Positions 39,629 to 49,824 of a stretch of 64,000 nucleotides of DNA are shown piece after piece. The translations under genes were made by a program, and so were the position numbers. The notes beneath the pieces are model-generated. The model was given only the letters and a program-made list of their open reading frames with translations, had not been told where the DNA came from and made no database searches. This stretch comes from Diplonema japonicum (lineage: Eukaryota; Euglenozoa; Diplonemea; Diplonemida; Diplonemidae): positions 558,001 to 622,000 of the forward strand of contig OZ025658.1 of the NCBI GenBank assembly GCA_964019335.1, given 5' to 3'. Position 1 is the stretch's first letter. Every line of letters begins with the position of its first letter.

Positions 39629-40383
39629 TAGGGGAAGAGGGGGAAAAAAAAGGGGGGGGGGGAAGATATATATGCCAAGGTTTTTTTTTCATTTCTCTTC
39701 TCCTTTCTTTTGTTCTTTCTTTCAGGGGATTGAGGCATACAATAAGTACATTTTTTTTTTCATTTGATATTTCTTTTTTCTTCCTTTTACAACTTTTGAT
39801 TGACTGCAGCATTCTTTTTTTTTTTCTTCTTCTCCTTGGTGCGGATAATAAGGGCCATGTAAGAGAGTTGCAAAAAAAAAAAAAAAAAAAAAAAAAAACG
39901 GGTTTATTTTTTTCTTATTTTTTTTTATCCAATTCCCTTCTATTCTTCCGCCGCTTTTTGGGGGGAATTTTACCCCCCCCCATTTTTTGTTTTCTTTGGT
40001 GGGGATAGCTGCTAACACCTTCCCATCATTATGAAGTTCTTCCCCTCCCCCCTCTTTTTTTAGGTACGACCAAATTCCTCAAAAAGAAAAGGGGGTGGAA
40101 TGGAAAAAAAAAGGGGGGGACGAGAATAACAAAAAAAAGACGGCCTCAAATCATGGGGAAATAAATAAAAAAAACACGCCCTGATGGGAGGTAACGAGGA
40201 AAAAAAAAAAAAAAAGAACCCCACCCCTTCCCCTCACATTTTTTTTTTCCCGCGATTTTATTAACATGGCTCTTTCTTCTTTTTTTTTTTTTTTTTTTTT
40301 TTTATAAATTACAAATATTATTATTTTTTTTTTCGGTATTATCCAAAAAAAAAGAAAAAAAGAAAAAAAAAAAGGTGGAGGAA
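39629..40383. other. Gene-free interval, homopolymer-rich
   Basis: About 755 nt of long T, A and G/C runs between hemE and the Sfi1-like gene. I see no gene, RNA or repeat beyond simple sequence. Confidence 0.6.
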
Positions 40384-42276
40384 ATGGGGGAGAGAGGAAC
40401 CCCACGTCATGTTCATTTTGAGAGTAACGAGGACCCAGCAGCCTGCGGTGTGGTGGGCGGGCTACTCACGCTCAACAGGCTGCGGGCGATCCCCGAGGAA
40501 GAGCGTCGAGCGTTGGTAAGAAGGATGCTCCTGAAGAAAAAACGACGGAGGTTGGCCGAGATAGCCGTGAACCAATGGAAATGGGTGGCTCGGTTCGGGC
40601 TGCGCCGAATAGCAGAAGAACGACAACGCGCAAAGGAGCTGATAGCAATGGCACACTACCGATCCCACCTGCAGTGGAAAACCCTGAAGGCTGTTCAAAA
40701 GTACGCGCTTTTCAAAAGAGAAACACGGGAAATCCATGCCGCAGACAGGTTCCACTCCGCAAAATGGTTTTCAAAATGGTCCCAGCTGACCAACACCCAT
40801 ACCACCGCACGAAAAATGGGTAACCTCTCGATTCTACATCGTCATCTTAGTGCCTGGTCCGTCCAGCACAAATCCTCAATCCTACAAGGAAAGCTTCAAA
40901 ACCGGTATTTCAAAACGTGGGTGAAGAAGTGCGCGCTCAAAGCCCGCGTCGATACACTGCGTGCGAAGACCGCTTTTTACAACCTCCGAAAACTCGTCCG
41001 CGTACGACACGAGGCAGCAGAAGCAAAACTTACCATCGCCGGTCAACATCACGACACCTTCCTGAAATGCAAAGTATTGAAAACATGGGTTCTATACAGG
41101 CGGGCCGGTTCACTTCGAGAGAGGAATTTGGTGAAAACCGCGTACCGGTGCCTTAATATGCACGCGGTCAGGATGGCCGAGCTCCGCAAGCTTGCGTTGG
41201 AACGAACTGTTGAGCGAAGCGTCGAAAAAAAAGTTTTTCGGATCTGGAGATCGTCGTTGCTGAACAGGACCGTGCTTAAAACTACGGTGCTGCCGAGGTA
41301 TTTCGCGAGGCTTCGGTGCAACCGGTGTGTCAAGGTTCTGAACCAGTACACCACCAGGGCAGTGTTGCTTAAAAGGTTCAAAACCTTGAAGAAACACCGG
41401 GAGATACAGGTTTTTAAACGTCACGTTACCAACCACAGTGTCTTGTACAGGTACGGCACGTGGAGGAGCTGGGTACTGAAAAGGAAGACGGACAAGGATT
41501 TGCAGATGAAGATTCAGCTGGCCAAGATGAAGCACTCTGCGGACCAGCTTCCCCATAACCTTGGCAGAGCGATGGCAAAGCCTCGCCCGCTTCCTAGAAA
41601 TATAGGGCCCTTGCCACCATCACCACCACCACCACATCCTCCTCTTTCGCAGCCTGTATTGGTAACTGCTGTTGAACTTCACCCCGTCGTCACGACGGTC
41701 CGAAAAACAACCCCAGATGCACAGTTCCGGCCGCAGCTGGTGACAACAACCGCTGCTGTCCGGTCTTCATCGTCGGCAAAACGGCAATTAGCTGAAAAGC
41801 TTTTCCCGCAGCTTGTTGCTGTTGCCGATACTAGTTTGATGTCTTCTCCCTCGGTTGGGGTGTCTCCTTCTCCTTCTCGCTCTCCTTCTACTTGCGGCTC
41901 GCCTGCTGGATCTTGCACTGAAGCACATAAGGGTGCGTATGAAAAGCTGGAGGAAGCCAACACGCTGCTCCAGGATAAGATCAAGACACTTATGGAACGG
42001 GTCGAGTTGTTGGAGGCAGAGAAGAATCAAACCCCGAGCCCGCCGCCTACCCCGCCTCAGAAACCCCCCTCAAAACTCCCTCAGGAAATATTTCACGTCT
42101 CTTCGCGACTGGCCACCTCCATGGTGTCGTACGAGGAGGACCTGAAGCTTGTGAAGGAACTGCTTCCATCGGACCCTCTTTGCGAGGAAGCCTTGGCGAG
42201 GATTTCAGAGCACGACGCGCTGAAAGAAAGGCTGGTTTCGTTGAGGCGCAGGGTCAGGGACGAGCTGAAAAAGTAA
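40384..42276 (+). CDS. Sfi1-like repeat protein (putative centrin-binding)
   Basis: The 630-residue product contains a long basic helical region (about 50-385) with repeated units ending in L...F/Y..W (for example NRYFKTWVKK, LHRHLSAWSV, KVFRIWRSS), the pattern of Sfi1/centrin-binding repeats. A proline-rich linker follows (about 400-500) with PPSPPPPHPP. A coiled coil (about 510-555) and a helical C-terminus end the protein. Sfi1 repeats bind centrins at basal bodies and centrosomes. The repeat spacing here is irregular, so homology is by pattern only. It resembles the 30416 gene in overall plan, but the repeat motif differs. Confidence 0.65.
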   Translation: MGERGTPRHVHFESNEDPAACGVVGGLLTLNRLRAIPEEERRALVRRMLLKKKRRRLAEIAVNQWKWVARFGLRRIAEERQRAKELIAMAHYRSHLQWKTLKAVQKYALFKRETREIHAADRFHSAKWFSKWSQLTNTHTTARKMGNLSILHRHLSAWSVQHKSSILQGKLQNRYFKTWVKKCALKARVDTLRAKTAFYNLRKLVRVRHEAAEAKLTIAGQHHDTFLKCKVLKTWVLYRRAGSLRERNLVKTAYRCLNMHAVRMAELRKLALERTVERSVEKKVFRIWRSSLLNRTVLKTTVLPRYFARLRCNRCVKVLNQYTTRAVLLKRFKTLKKHREIQVFKRHVTNHSVLYRYGTWRSWVLKRKTDKDLQMKIQLAKMKHSADQLPHNLGRAMAKPRPLPRNIGPLPPSPPPPHPPLSQPVLVTAVELHPVVTTVRKTTPDAQFRPQLVTTTAAVRSSSSAKRQLAEKLFPQLVAVADTSLMSSPSVGVSPSPSRSPSTCGSPAGSCTEAHKGAYEKLEEANTLLQDKIKTLMERVELLEAEKNQTPSPPPTPPQKPPSKLPQEIFHVSSRLATSMVSYEEDLKLVKELLPSDPLCEEALARISEHDALKERLVSLRRRVRDELKK

Positions 42277-42401
42277 ACGACAAGAAGAGAAAAAAAAAGT
42301 AGCTTTTGCTGCTAAATAGAGTCTAGATTATTTTCTTTTTTACAATTTCTTTTTGTAAGTACGTGCTTAAAAAAGCAACAGAAAAAGGGGGGAGGGGGAT
42401 A

Positions 42402-44489
42402 ATGTCGGGGAAAGCTACGGCGGACCTGCTTGAGAAAGGATTGGATGCCATTTACACTGCGGAGTTTCTGATGATCGTCGTGGGGGAGGACTTCGCAGAC
42501 GAAGGGAGGTCGAACCCGTTACTGTCAGAGCTCTGTACACCCGCGTTGCTCAGCAAACCGAACAAGTTCATGGGGTTCTGGGGAGAACTGCTTAACAAAT
42601 ACCAAGACAGGATGCCGCACGACGGCTTGGGTGTGTTGATGCGGTGGAGGGACCAATTCTTCAGCGCGCAACGTGACGATATGAGAAAACGGAAGCAGAA
42701 TAAGAAGAAGAACGAGGATGATGATGACATGAAAGCAAGCTTTCACAAATGTTTTGTTGTAACGGGGAGCATCGATGGGCATCTAATCAGAGCGGGGTTC
42801 ACTCCCGATCAAATATATGAAATGTCGGGGTCGGTCACGGAATGGCAATGCTCCGTTCCGTGTAAGCAAGAGTTTTGGACGGTCGCCAGAGCGTTTCGGT
42901 TTGAAATCGATCCCACGAACCGAGAAGCGAAACCTATTAAATTCGTGTCGGACGAGAGGAACGACGCGGGGCAAACTTGTTTTGTTGTAGATGACGATGA
43001 TGAACCGCTTCTTCCGATGAAGGCGGGTCCCCACGCGCATTTGCACTGCTGCACGCCGATTAGGATATATCCATCTCTTCAAAGGATTCCCCCAGGGTAC
43101 CACGACAGTTTCAAAACAGGCCTTCCAACGTCCGACGCAGAATCTCCCGAAGAATATCTATTCGAGCCACCCCCTCTCCCCGCCACCCCAACAGGCGAGC
43201 ACTCTGACACGGAACCGTCGTCCCCGACAGAACTCTACCAGATAACCCCTTACGAACCGATTCAAAGAATGTCGCATCGGCTGCAGCATGTTAAAATGCT
43301 GCAACGAAACGAATACACGTATCAAGAAGGCGTCTTCGCCCTCGGGATAGATCCGGCACTGGCCATTGAGCAACGGAAAGCTCATTTCTCGTTCATCCAA
43401 CCCTTCTTCAACCCGGAGGACCCCAAGCATCTCCCGTATTTCAAAAGCAGGCAGGCGAACATCACCTACAACATCAGTATAGTTATCGTAGATTCGAACA
43501 AGCCCGTCCCTGACGTTTCTGTGGAGCCTCTGTCGTGGGAACAGGGCAATCAAGGGATGTTCTTCTTTTCCAATGTGAAGGTCGAGTCGACCTATCAGGA
43601 ACCGTGTAATAAACGGTTCGTCGATGTCTTCCGTGTTCGGGTACCAGAGACGCGCGAGATCATACTGCCCACCTCAGGGCGGCTCTCCGTAGTACTCGAG
43701 ATGATCATAGGCCCCAAAGACTACAAGCGACAAAAGGGTTCGGGACAATCTCTTCCGATACCAAACCCGTATCGAAGATTGGCATTTCAACTATGCGGGG
43801 GTTTCAACAATGTTCAAGGTCAAACCCAGACTGTAAAGAGCGATGACGAAGTGTGGCACGTCTTAACAACCTCTGAGAAGACATTACACCTAATGCGGAT
43901 AGTTTCCCCAGCGAACAATCACTCTAAGATAGTGGGGTTCGAGTGGGAGATCGCTAACGAGGACGAGGAGCCACCCCGTCTAGAGGATATTGGGACAGTC
44001 AGGAGGATCGGGAAGCCGGTTGCGAGCGGGTACAAATCGAGCAATCTTTCGCGGAACACCGGGAAGCGCCCGCTTGCAAACCATCAGCTCTGCGTGCACT
44101 GTCACAACACAGCCCGGCCCAGGGTGCAAATGAACCCCAAAGACACGTCCCTCATCCCGATCTCTCGAAAACCTTACCTAGCTTGGGAAAAATGGGCTAT
44201 GGACCTAATGAAAACAGACGGAAGCCGTTTCACCATCCTCGAGCTCGGGTGCTCTAAAAAACTAGACGCGTGCCGCAAGCACTCGGAGTCCGTCTGGAAA
44301 AAAGTGAAAAACAGCGGCAAGGCGATGTTCCTCAGAATCTCCGCCGAGGAAATCGAGGCGAAGAAAGGTGCCGGCGGGTCCGGCGGGGGGGGAGGCGACC
44401 AGTTCATAAGCATCCAGGCCGACCCCAAGGAAATGCTCAAAAAACTCGACAGACTGCTGGCGGAGAAGGTGCGGAAAAAACTGCAGTGA
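42402..44489 (+). CDS. Split Sir2-like protein, probable pseudoenzyme
   Basis: The 695-residue product has two halves of a Sir2-like NAD-binding domain. The N-terminal half has IVVGEDF (24-30), FWGELLNKYQDRMPHDG (59-75), FVVTGSIDGHLIRAGF (118-133) and YEMSGSVTEWQC (139-150), with the first zinc-type Cys pair C150/C154. The second half starts near 562 with CVHCHNTARPRV (second Cys pair), then LELGCSKKLDACRKHSE and the end of the Rossmann fold. Between the Cys pairs lie ~400 residues of unrelated, mostly beta-rich sequence. The catalytic His of the HGS motif is Ser142, and the GAGxS loop is degenerate, so deacylase activity is unlikely. The ATG at 42402 is the first in frame past poly(A/G). Confidence 0.7.
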   Translation: MSGKATADLLEKGLDAIYTAEFLMIVVGEDFADEGRSNPLLSELCTPALLSKPNKFMGFWGELLNKYQDRMPHDGLGVLMRWRDQFFSAQRDDMRKRKQNKKKNEDDDDMKASFHKCFVVTGSIDGHLIRAGFTPDQIYEMSGSVTEWQCSVPCKQEFWTVARAFRFEIDPTNREAKPIKFVSDERNDAGQTCFVVDDDDEPLLPMKAGPHAHLHCCTPIRIYPSLQRIPPGYHDSFKTGLPTSDAESPEEYLFEPPPLPATPTGEHSDTEPSSPTELYQITPYEPIQRMSHRLQHVKMLQRNEYTYQEGVFALGIDPALAIEQRKAHFSFIQPFFNPEDPKHLPYFKSRQANITYNISIVIVDSNKPVPDVSVEPLSWEQGNQGMFFFSNVKVESTYQEPCNKRFVDVFRVRVPETREIILPTSGRLSVVLEMIIGPKDYKRQKGSGQSLPIPNPYRRLAFQLCGGFNNVQGQTQTVKSDDEVWHVLTTSEKTLHLMRIVSPANNHSKIVGFEWEIANEDEEPPRLEDIGTVRRIGKPVASGYKSSNLSRNTGKRPLANHQLCVHCHNTARPRVQMNPKDTSLIPISRKPYLAWEKWAMDLMKTDGSRFTILELGCSKKLDACRKHSESVWKKVKNSGKAMFLRISAEEIEAKKGAGGSGGGGGDQFISIQADPKEMLKKLDRLLAEKVRKKLQ

Positions 44490-44579
44490 AACAAAAGGTT
44501 TCCCCCCCTTTTTTCAAAGCGGGGTTTGTTTTTTTTTTTTTCTCTTTTCATTTTGTATTGTATCAACCCCCTTGCTTTC

Positions 44580-44600
44580 CCCAATATTATACTCTCACAG
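44580..44600 (+). promoter_or_regulatory. Candidate trans-splice acceptor upstream of metacaspase
   Basis: A pyrimidine-rich stretch ends CTCTCACAG at 44600, only 6 nt before the ATG at 44607. This is the cleanest acceptor-like site in the window, though trans-splicing here is inferred. Confidence 0.45.
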
Positions 44601-44606
44601 CGTGTA

Positions 44607-45893
44607 ATGGGCGACCTGATATCGATTTGTTGCGATTGTGAAGAATTACAAGACAGTTTCGATGGTGTGGGAGGAGGGTTGATACCCGGTGCGGGGATGC
44701 TACCGGCCGCAATGGGTGCGGCAAGCTTTGTCCCGGTCGATTTGGTGCTTGCAGGGTTGGGGGGCGCCATGCTAATGAGCATGTTCGGGGGGAACCGCCC
44801 GAGACTCCGTCATAACAACCAAAACGTGAGAAATTTCACCCCGCACCCTGTTCCACCGCCAATGGGGTACTCCCAACACGGAAGACGCGGAGTGATGATC
44901 GGTATAAACTATTACGGAACCCGCGCAGAATTGAAGGGCTGCATCAACGACGTCCAGCGTATCGCACAAAAACTCCACGGAACCTATCAACTGCTTGTTT
45001 TAACAGATGACCAACGCGACCAGTCCTTACTGCCCACCAGGCGAAACATTATGCACGCGTTGAATTGGCTCATCTCTGGCCTGACCCCCAATGGAAAAAA
45101 AACCATCTTCCTACACTTCTCCGGCCACGGTTCACAACAAGAAGACGAAGACGGCGATGAAGCCGATGGTTTAGACGAAACTATCTGCCCCGTTGACTAC
45201 GATAGAATGGGGATGATCTCCGACGACGATTTGAAAAGAGACTTTCTCGGGAAGATCCCCCCCGGTAACAGGTTGTTGTCGATCATGGACTGTTGCCACT
45301 CTGGGACCGTTTTAGATCTACCGTACTACTGTGTGGGGAGCGGCCCGCCAGAGAGGTGCGTCATGCTTGGGGATCAGATGAGCGAACGGAATAAAATTCC
45401 GTGTGATGCAATTATGATATCGGGTTGTGCGGATGCTCAAACGTCTGCCGATGTCAATGCTGTGGGGAAGAAATTTGTTGAGTTGGCGGATAATCGAGCG
45501 GGAGGGGCGTTGACCTCTGCCTTTTTGGTGGCCGCGTCGCAAAACAGCAACCACACTCTTAGTTCGCTACTCTACGCCATAAGGCATGACCTCTCTGTCA
45601 AGGGGTTCGAGCAGGTTCCTCAGATCTCCGCGTCGTTTCCTTACGACGTGCGGGCCACGCCTTTCGACCTCTTCCCTTCGTCTTACCAGCCTCCTCAGCT
45701 TGCTCCTCACTACCCTCCTCAGCAGGCGTTCCCCCCACAACAATATCCCCAGCAGCAATCTTACCCACAGCAATATCCCCCACAGCAACCTTACCCACAG
45801 CAATATCCCCCACAGCAAGCGTACCCGCCTCAAGGATATGCTTCGTACCCACCCCCTCGGCACCAAGCCCCACCAGGTGGAATGAGATACTAA
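44607..45893 (+). CDS. Type I metacaspase
   Basis: The 428-residue cysteine peptidase has a glycine-rich hydrophobic N-terminal region (20-60), then the p20-type caspase fold: GINYYGTRAELKGCINDV (99-116), FLHFSGHGSQ with catalytic His174, and MDCCHSGT with catalytic Cys230. EDGDEADGLDE between them fits the metacaspase calcium-binding loop. It would cleave after Arg/Lys. Type I is preferred because there is no long p20-p10 linker. Unusually, the proline-rich sequence is at the C-terminus (about 370-428) as tandem YPPQQxYPQQ repeats. Such metacaspases act in stress and cell death in protists. Confidence 0.92.
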   Translation: MGDLISICCDCEELQDSFDGVGGGLIPGAGMLPAAMGAASFVPVDLVLAGLGGAMLMSMFGGNRPRLRHNNQNVRNFTPHPVPPPMGYSQHGRRGVMIGINYYGTRAELKGCINDVQRIAQKLHGTYQLLVLTDDQRDQSLLPTRRNIMHALNWLISGLTPNGKKTIFLHFSGHGSQQEDEDGDEADGLDETICPVDYDRMGMISDDDLKRDFLGKIPPGNRLLSIMDCCHSGTVLDLPYYCVGSGPPERCVMLGDQMSERNKIPCDAIMISGCADAQTSADVNAVGKKFVELADNRAGGALTSAFLVAASQNSNHTLSSLLYAIRHDLSVKGFEQVPQISASFPYDVRATPFDLFPSSYQPPQLAPHYPPQQAFPPQQYPQQQSYPQQYPPQQPYPQQYPPQQAYPPQGYASYPPPRHQAPPGGMRY

Positions 45894-46313
45894 GCCTTTT
45901 TTAAAGCTAGAAGAAATGGAAGAACATTTTTTTTTTCTTCAAGGGCGGCCCTCCATGAGGGGGTTTGTCCTGCACTTTGAGTTTTTTTTTTTTTTTTTTG
46001 GAAAAAGGTCTGGGTTTCTTTTTGGGAAAAAAAGAAAAAAAAGGACCTTTCGAAAAAAAGAAAGAAAACAAGTGAACGCCTCACAATTCTGTTTCAGTAT
46101 TTTTTTTTTTTTTTTTCTTTTTTTTTTTTATATTACTTTTACTCTTTACTTTCTAGACTCCTTTTAACAAACGAAATTAGAAGAAAAAAAAAAAGAAAGA
46201 ACGAAACCATGTTTATTTTTCTCTTTTTTTTTTTGAAGCAAACCAAAAGCAAAACAGAAGGGTGATTTGTGGGGCAGAGAGGGGCCATAAACAAAACACA
46301 AAAAAAAAAAGAA

Positions 46314-48080
46314 ATGTACAAAAGCCTGCTTTTTCTGTCGCTAGCAGCGCAGTGCAACGCAGACATTGACGCCATCAAGTGGACGGGGTTCGAGCTGGGG
46401 TACTGCAGCGCGATCACACCGAACCAACCACCTCCAAACCCCCCTGGATACTGGTGCAGCGACTACAACAGAGGATACAACGAGAAGGCCTGCTGGACGG
46501 CCACACAAAACTGCTGTTATTTCAATGTGAACAAGACAATACCACAATACCCCGGAACAGGGCAATGTGTGCACACAGACCCGTGTGGCCCGAGCGGACG
46601 CAAAATCTGCGGTGGGCAGTGCTACCCTCTACACAACGCAGACGGTATGATGACGTGCATACGTAGTTCCACCGAAAGCTCGTCGACTCCAAAATACAGC
46701 ACAGAACTCTGCATCCTGAAGCCAACATCGACAACGCAAGATGTAACCAATTTCATGAACTGGGTTTGCAACCCAGCAAACTCGCAAGTAAACTGCAAGA
46801 TGTTGAACGGTGGCGGTGCGAACGCCTACCAAACCCCAGGCCTCACTCCGAACAATTCTGCTACGGACCCTGGGACCTACACGCAAGGATCATGGGCGCT
46901 GAACCAGTTCTACCTTCTCACCGGACAGTGCAACTCTATGGGGTACCTTGTCCCTGTCCCAACGGAGGGCCCGCCTGTTGTTAAAACACCCGCTCCGTTG
47001 GAACCACCTACACCACCGCCGACACCTTCACCTCCTGTGCCTCCTTACCACGGGAAGACAATGTTGTTTGGTACTGCAGATTGTTCTGTAGGGCAGATTG
47101 GTGGTGTAGTAGACTGTGCTGCTACAGTTCGCGACTGGGTAGGCGGGAATTCTGTTACAGCTGTGGTTGCAATCGGATGGGACGACCCGGCAAAGCTCCC
47201 GAACGTTTTCGAAAACGTCCTGGACCCGATGTGGTCCGCACGGTTCGTACCGGTGCTGGACTGGCTGCCCTATCCTTACAAAACATGGACAAACCCCTCA
47301 CCGAACGTGGATATCGCAAACGGTCTTTACGATGACTACATTGAAGCGTTCTACTCACAGCTGGAGGCGTATTTGAAAACAGGTTCGAAAAGAGTTTTCA
47401 TAAGGTTCGCCCCTGAAGCGAACGGGGACTTTTTCCCGTGGTCGCCGACGTGCCCTTCTTGCACGTCGACAGGACAGAAGATCTCCCAGTCAATGGGTTC
47501 CTACGTGGCAATGTGGAAGTACGTCAGGAGTAAGTGTCCTGTGACAGATCCTACCGCCGTTCAGTGGATTTGGTCTGTGAATAATGTTGATGCTCCAGAT
47601 GGATCGTCAACGAGTGAAGGAGTTTTCCCGGGGGTTGGGTCTGTCGATTGGGCTACGGTGGATGGTTTTAACTGGGGTGACGCGATTTCAGGAAATTCTT
47701 GGAAGACACCGGACGAGGTTTATTCCTCTGCTTTGGGGACTATTCGGAGCCTCGCTGTCGGGAAGCCCATCGGGATTACCAGCCTAGCCACAGTGTCTTC
47801 TCCCAATGGCGTTGCTGCCAAGGCTTCATGGTATACCTCTGCCTTTGAAACCCTCAGCACCGCCAACATTAGCATGCTGTTGCTGTATAATGAAGACGGG
47901 TCGACGGACCTCGCCGCGCTTGGCGGGAAGAACGGTGATTACACGGCCACTGTCAACGGGCACACGTTGAAAGGCTACCATACTATTCCACACTATCTGA
48001 ATGATTCCGCGTGGCTGGTCAAGCCGCAGACTTCCAATACCCGTATCATCACCGATTCGCAGTTTCAAACAGGTGCTTGA
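46314..48080 (+). CDS. Secreted CBM43/X8-like plus GH26-like protein
   Basis: The 588-residue product has a signal peptide (1-16), a Cys-rich N-terminal module (about 23-130), a CBM43/X8-like domain (about 142-208) with FMNWVCNP...VNCKMLNGG...ALNQFYL, a Pro/Thr linker (218-245), and a GH26-type barrel (246-588). In the barrel, RFAPEANGDFFPW supplies the acid/base Glu368 and VDWATVDGFNWGD matches the family. The segment expected to hold the nucleophile Glu reads GKPIGITSLA, with Ser490 at the likely place. GH26 enzymes cut beta-mannans and related glucans; CBM43 binds beta-1,3-glucan. Activity is uncertain without the second glutamate. Confidence 0.78.
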   Translation: MYKSLLFLSLAAQCNADIDAIKWTGFELGYCSAITPNQPPPNPPGYWCSDYNRGYNEKACWTATQNCCYFNVNKTIPQYPGTGQCVHTDPCGPSGRKICGGQCYPLHNADGMMTCIRSSTESSSTPKYSTELCILKPTSTTQDVTNFMNWVCNPANSQVNCKMLNGGGANAYQTPGLTPNNSATDPGTYTQGSWALNQFYLLTGQCNSMGYLVPVPTEGPPVVKTPAPLEPPTPPPTPSPPVPPYHGKTMLFGTADCSVGQIGGVVDCAATVRDWVGGNSVTAVVAIGWDDPAKLPNVFENVLDPMWSARFVPVLDWLPYPYKTWTNPSPNVDIANGLYDDYIEAFYSQLEAYLKTGSKRVFIRFAPEANGDFFPWSPTCPSCTSTGQKISQSMGSYVAMWKYVRSKCPVTDPTAVQWIWSVNNVDAPDGSSTSEGVFPGVGSVDWATVDGFNWGDAISGNSWKTPDEVYSSALGTIRSLAVGKPIGITSLATVSSPNGVAAKASWYTSAFETLSTANISMLLLYNEDGSTDLAALGGKNGDYTATVNGHTLKGYHTIPHYLNDSAWLVKPQTSNTRIITDSQFQTGA

Positions 48081-48288
48081 TATATATACCTCAAAAAGAA
48101 AAAAAAAATGAAAAAAAAAAATATTAATAAAAAAACAGTGATTTGTCTGTCTCTGTTTTAATTCGTTGCTTCACTCCTTTTTTTTCTTTTTTTCCCCCCT
48201 CCCTTTTTGGTTTGTACTGGTGCAAAAAATTTTAAAAAAAAGTAAAGAGGGCAAAAAAGAAAAAAGAAAAGAAAAAAAAAAAGAAAAT

Positions 48289-49824
48289 ATGACGGGTCAA
48301 GAAACCCGGCGAAACCAAGCGTACCTAGCTATGCGTGGCAAGCTGTTCCCGCAATGTCGAGCGAAGGACACAGGGTATGCAGAGATGAGAGGCGTGTTGA
48401 TGGAGGCGGCAGAGGAGGAGAACCGAAAAAGACGGAACAAGAGAAAACCAAGCTACCACCACGTCGGAGCCTCACCGCGAAAAGGGGGGCAGCTGTACCT
48501 TTCAGAATCCGCCTTGAAAGTCAACCTGTACAAAACAAGCTTCGACCAAAGCACCGTGCGGTGCAGCACCATCACTCAGGACATGGAACTGGACGACTCT
48601 GTCACCACGGACTCTCTAAAGGACAACGACACATCCCACACTTCAGGAACAGCATCGCAAGCGGAAGAAGAGGATTGTTTAGCTCAAGAACCCGCACCAC
48701 CTATAGCACCTCTAACAGTGCCTACCACGCAAGAAACGCACGTTATCCAAAACAGCTCTGAATCCGATTTTTCCTGCAGGATCTCGCACAGAATCGGCGA
48801 GCCCGAGGGTCTCGGCCCGTGCGTCGGGAAGATCACACGCTTGAAGTACTCTGACAATGGAAGCCTCTCTGCTGGGACTGAAACCGGTGTTGTTTTTGTT
48901 ATACACCCCACGGCCGGCCCGTGCGTGGAACCTTTACGAGGCCACACATCAAGAGTCCTTGATTTGGAATGGTCGAAACCGGCACAGTATCTCTTGTCCA
49001 CCTCTTTAGACAAAACAATACGAATCTGGGCTATCACAGACACTCCCGGTGTTAAGAAGTCGAAGTGTATACGGATTTTGCACGAACCGTCAGTCGGCGT
49101 GTGTCTCCGGTTCATTCCCAATAACAACAACATTTTTGTGATGGGCACGATGTCGAAGGCGTTGAAGTTCTACAACCTGTCGACAGGGAAGCCCCTCACA
49201 AGGCTGAAGATCAAACGGTTCATCGCGTGCCTGTCTTGGTCCAGCACGGGTAAGGGTCTGTTCCTCGCAGATGGGTCCGGGAAGCTTTCCGTCTGCGAAT
49301 ACGACACCATGCTGCATTCACTGAAATCCCCGTCTTCATCCCTCGTACTGGAACGGGGTGCTCTCATCACATCACTGTCACTCGCTTCACCTTCCGACAC
49401 TGACTGCGATTACCTTATAGCCAACGTTATATCGGGAACTGTTTGCATGGTGAAGGCACGGCGTGTTGCGCCGTTCACCATGTCCTTCCACCGTAAGTTT
49501 GAAATCCCGCAGAGAAAAGCCCAGATCCGGTCGAGTTTTCACCCCTCCGCCCAGTCGTTCGCGACAGGGTCCGAAGACGGCTCCGTGTGGGTTTTCATCA
49601 ACCCCACAGACACACCTACCCCGAAGGTGCTCAAGCTGCAAGGCCACCAAGGCACTGTCCTCAATGTTTCCATGAACACTGCTGGGTGGATCGCGTCAGG
49701 CGACGAGCTGGGGGGTATTATGATATGGGACTACCAGAACACCGTCGCGGTGACCCCACCCCTGGCAGCGAGCGCTGCAAGGTGCGGGAGCACCTTATCC
49801 ACACCTACCGACTCTAATTCGTAA
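48289..49824 (+). CDS. WDR13: WD-repeat protein, WDR13 orthologue
   Basis: The 511-residue product has a disordered N-terminal third that includes YLAMRGKLF (cf. YLRLRGQLL in animal WDR13), then a WD40 propeller (about 175-495). Diagnostic stretches shared with WDR13 are LRGHTSRVLDLEWS...LLSTSLDKTIRIWA, FIPNNNNIFVMGT, LSTGKPLTRLKIK, FATGSEDGSVWVF and the final LQGHQGTVLNVSMN...IASGDELGGIMIW. WDR13 in animals is nuclear and linked to transcription repression; its role in protists is unknown. The ATG at 48289 follows a purine-only leader. Confidence 0.82.
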   Translation: MTGQETRRNQAYLAMRGKLFPQCRAKDTGYAEMRGVLMEAAEEENRKRRNKRKPSYHHVGASPRKGGQLYLSESALKVNLYKTSFDQSTVRCSTITQDMELDDSVTTDSLKDNDTSHTSGTASQAEEEDCLAQEPAPPIAPLTVPTTQETHVIQNSSESDFSCRISHRIGEPEGLGPCVGKITRLKYSDNGSLSAGTETGVVFVIHPTAGPCVEPLRGHTSRVLDLEWSKPAQYLLSTSLDKTIRIWAITDTPGVKKSKCIRILHEPSVGVCLRFIPNNNNIFVMGTMSKALKFYNLSTGKPLTRLKIKRFIACLSWSSTGKGLFLADGSGKLSVCEYDTMLHSLKSPSSSLVLERGALITSLSLASPSDTDCDYLIANVISGTVCMVKARRVAPFTMSFHRKFEIPQRKAQIRSSFHPSAQSFATGSEDGSVWVFINPTDTPTPKVLKLQGHQGTVLNVSMNTAGWIASGDELGGIMIWDYQNTVAVTPPLAASAARCGSTLSTPTDSNS

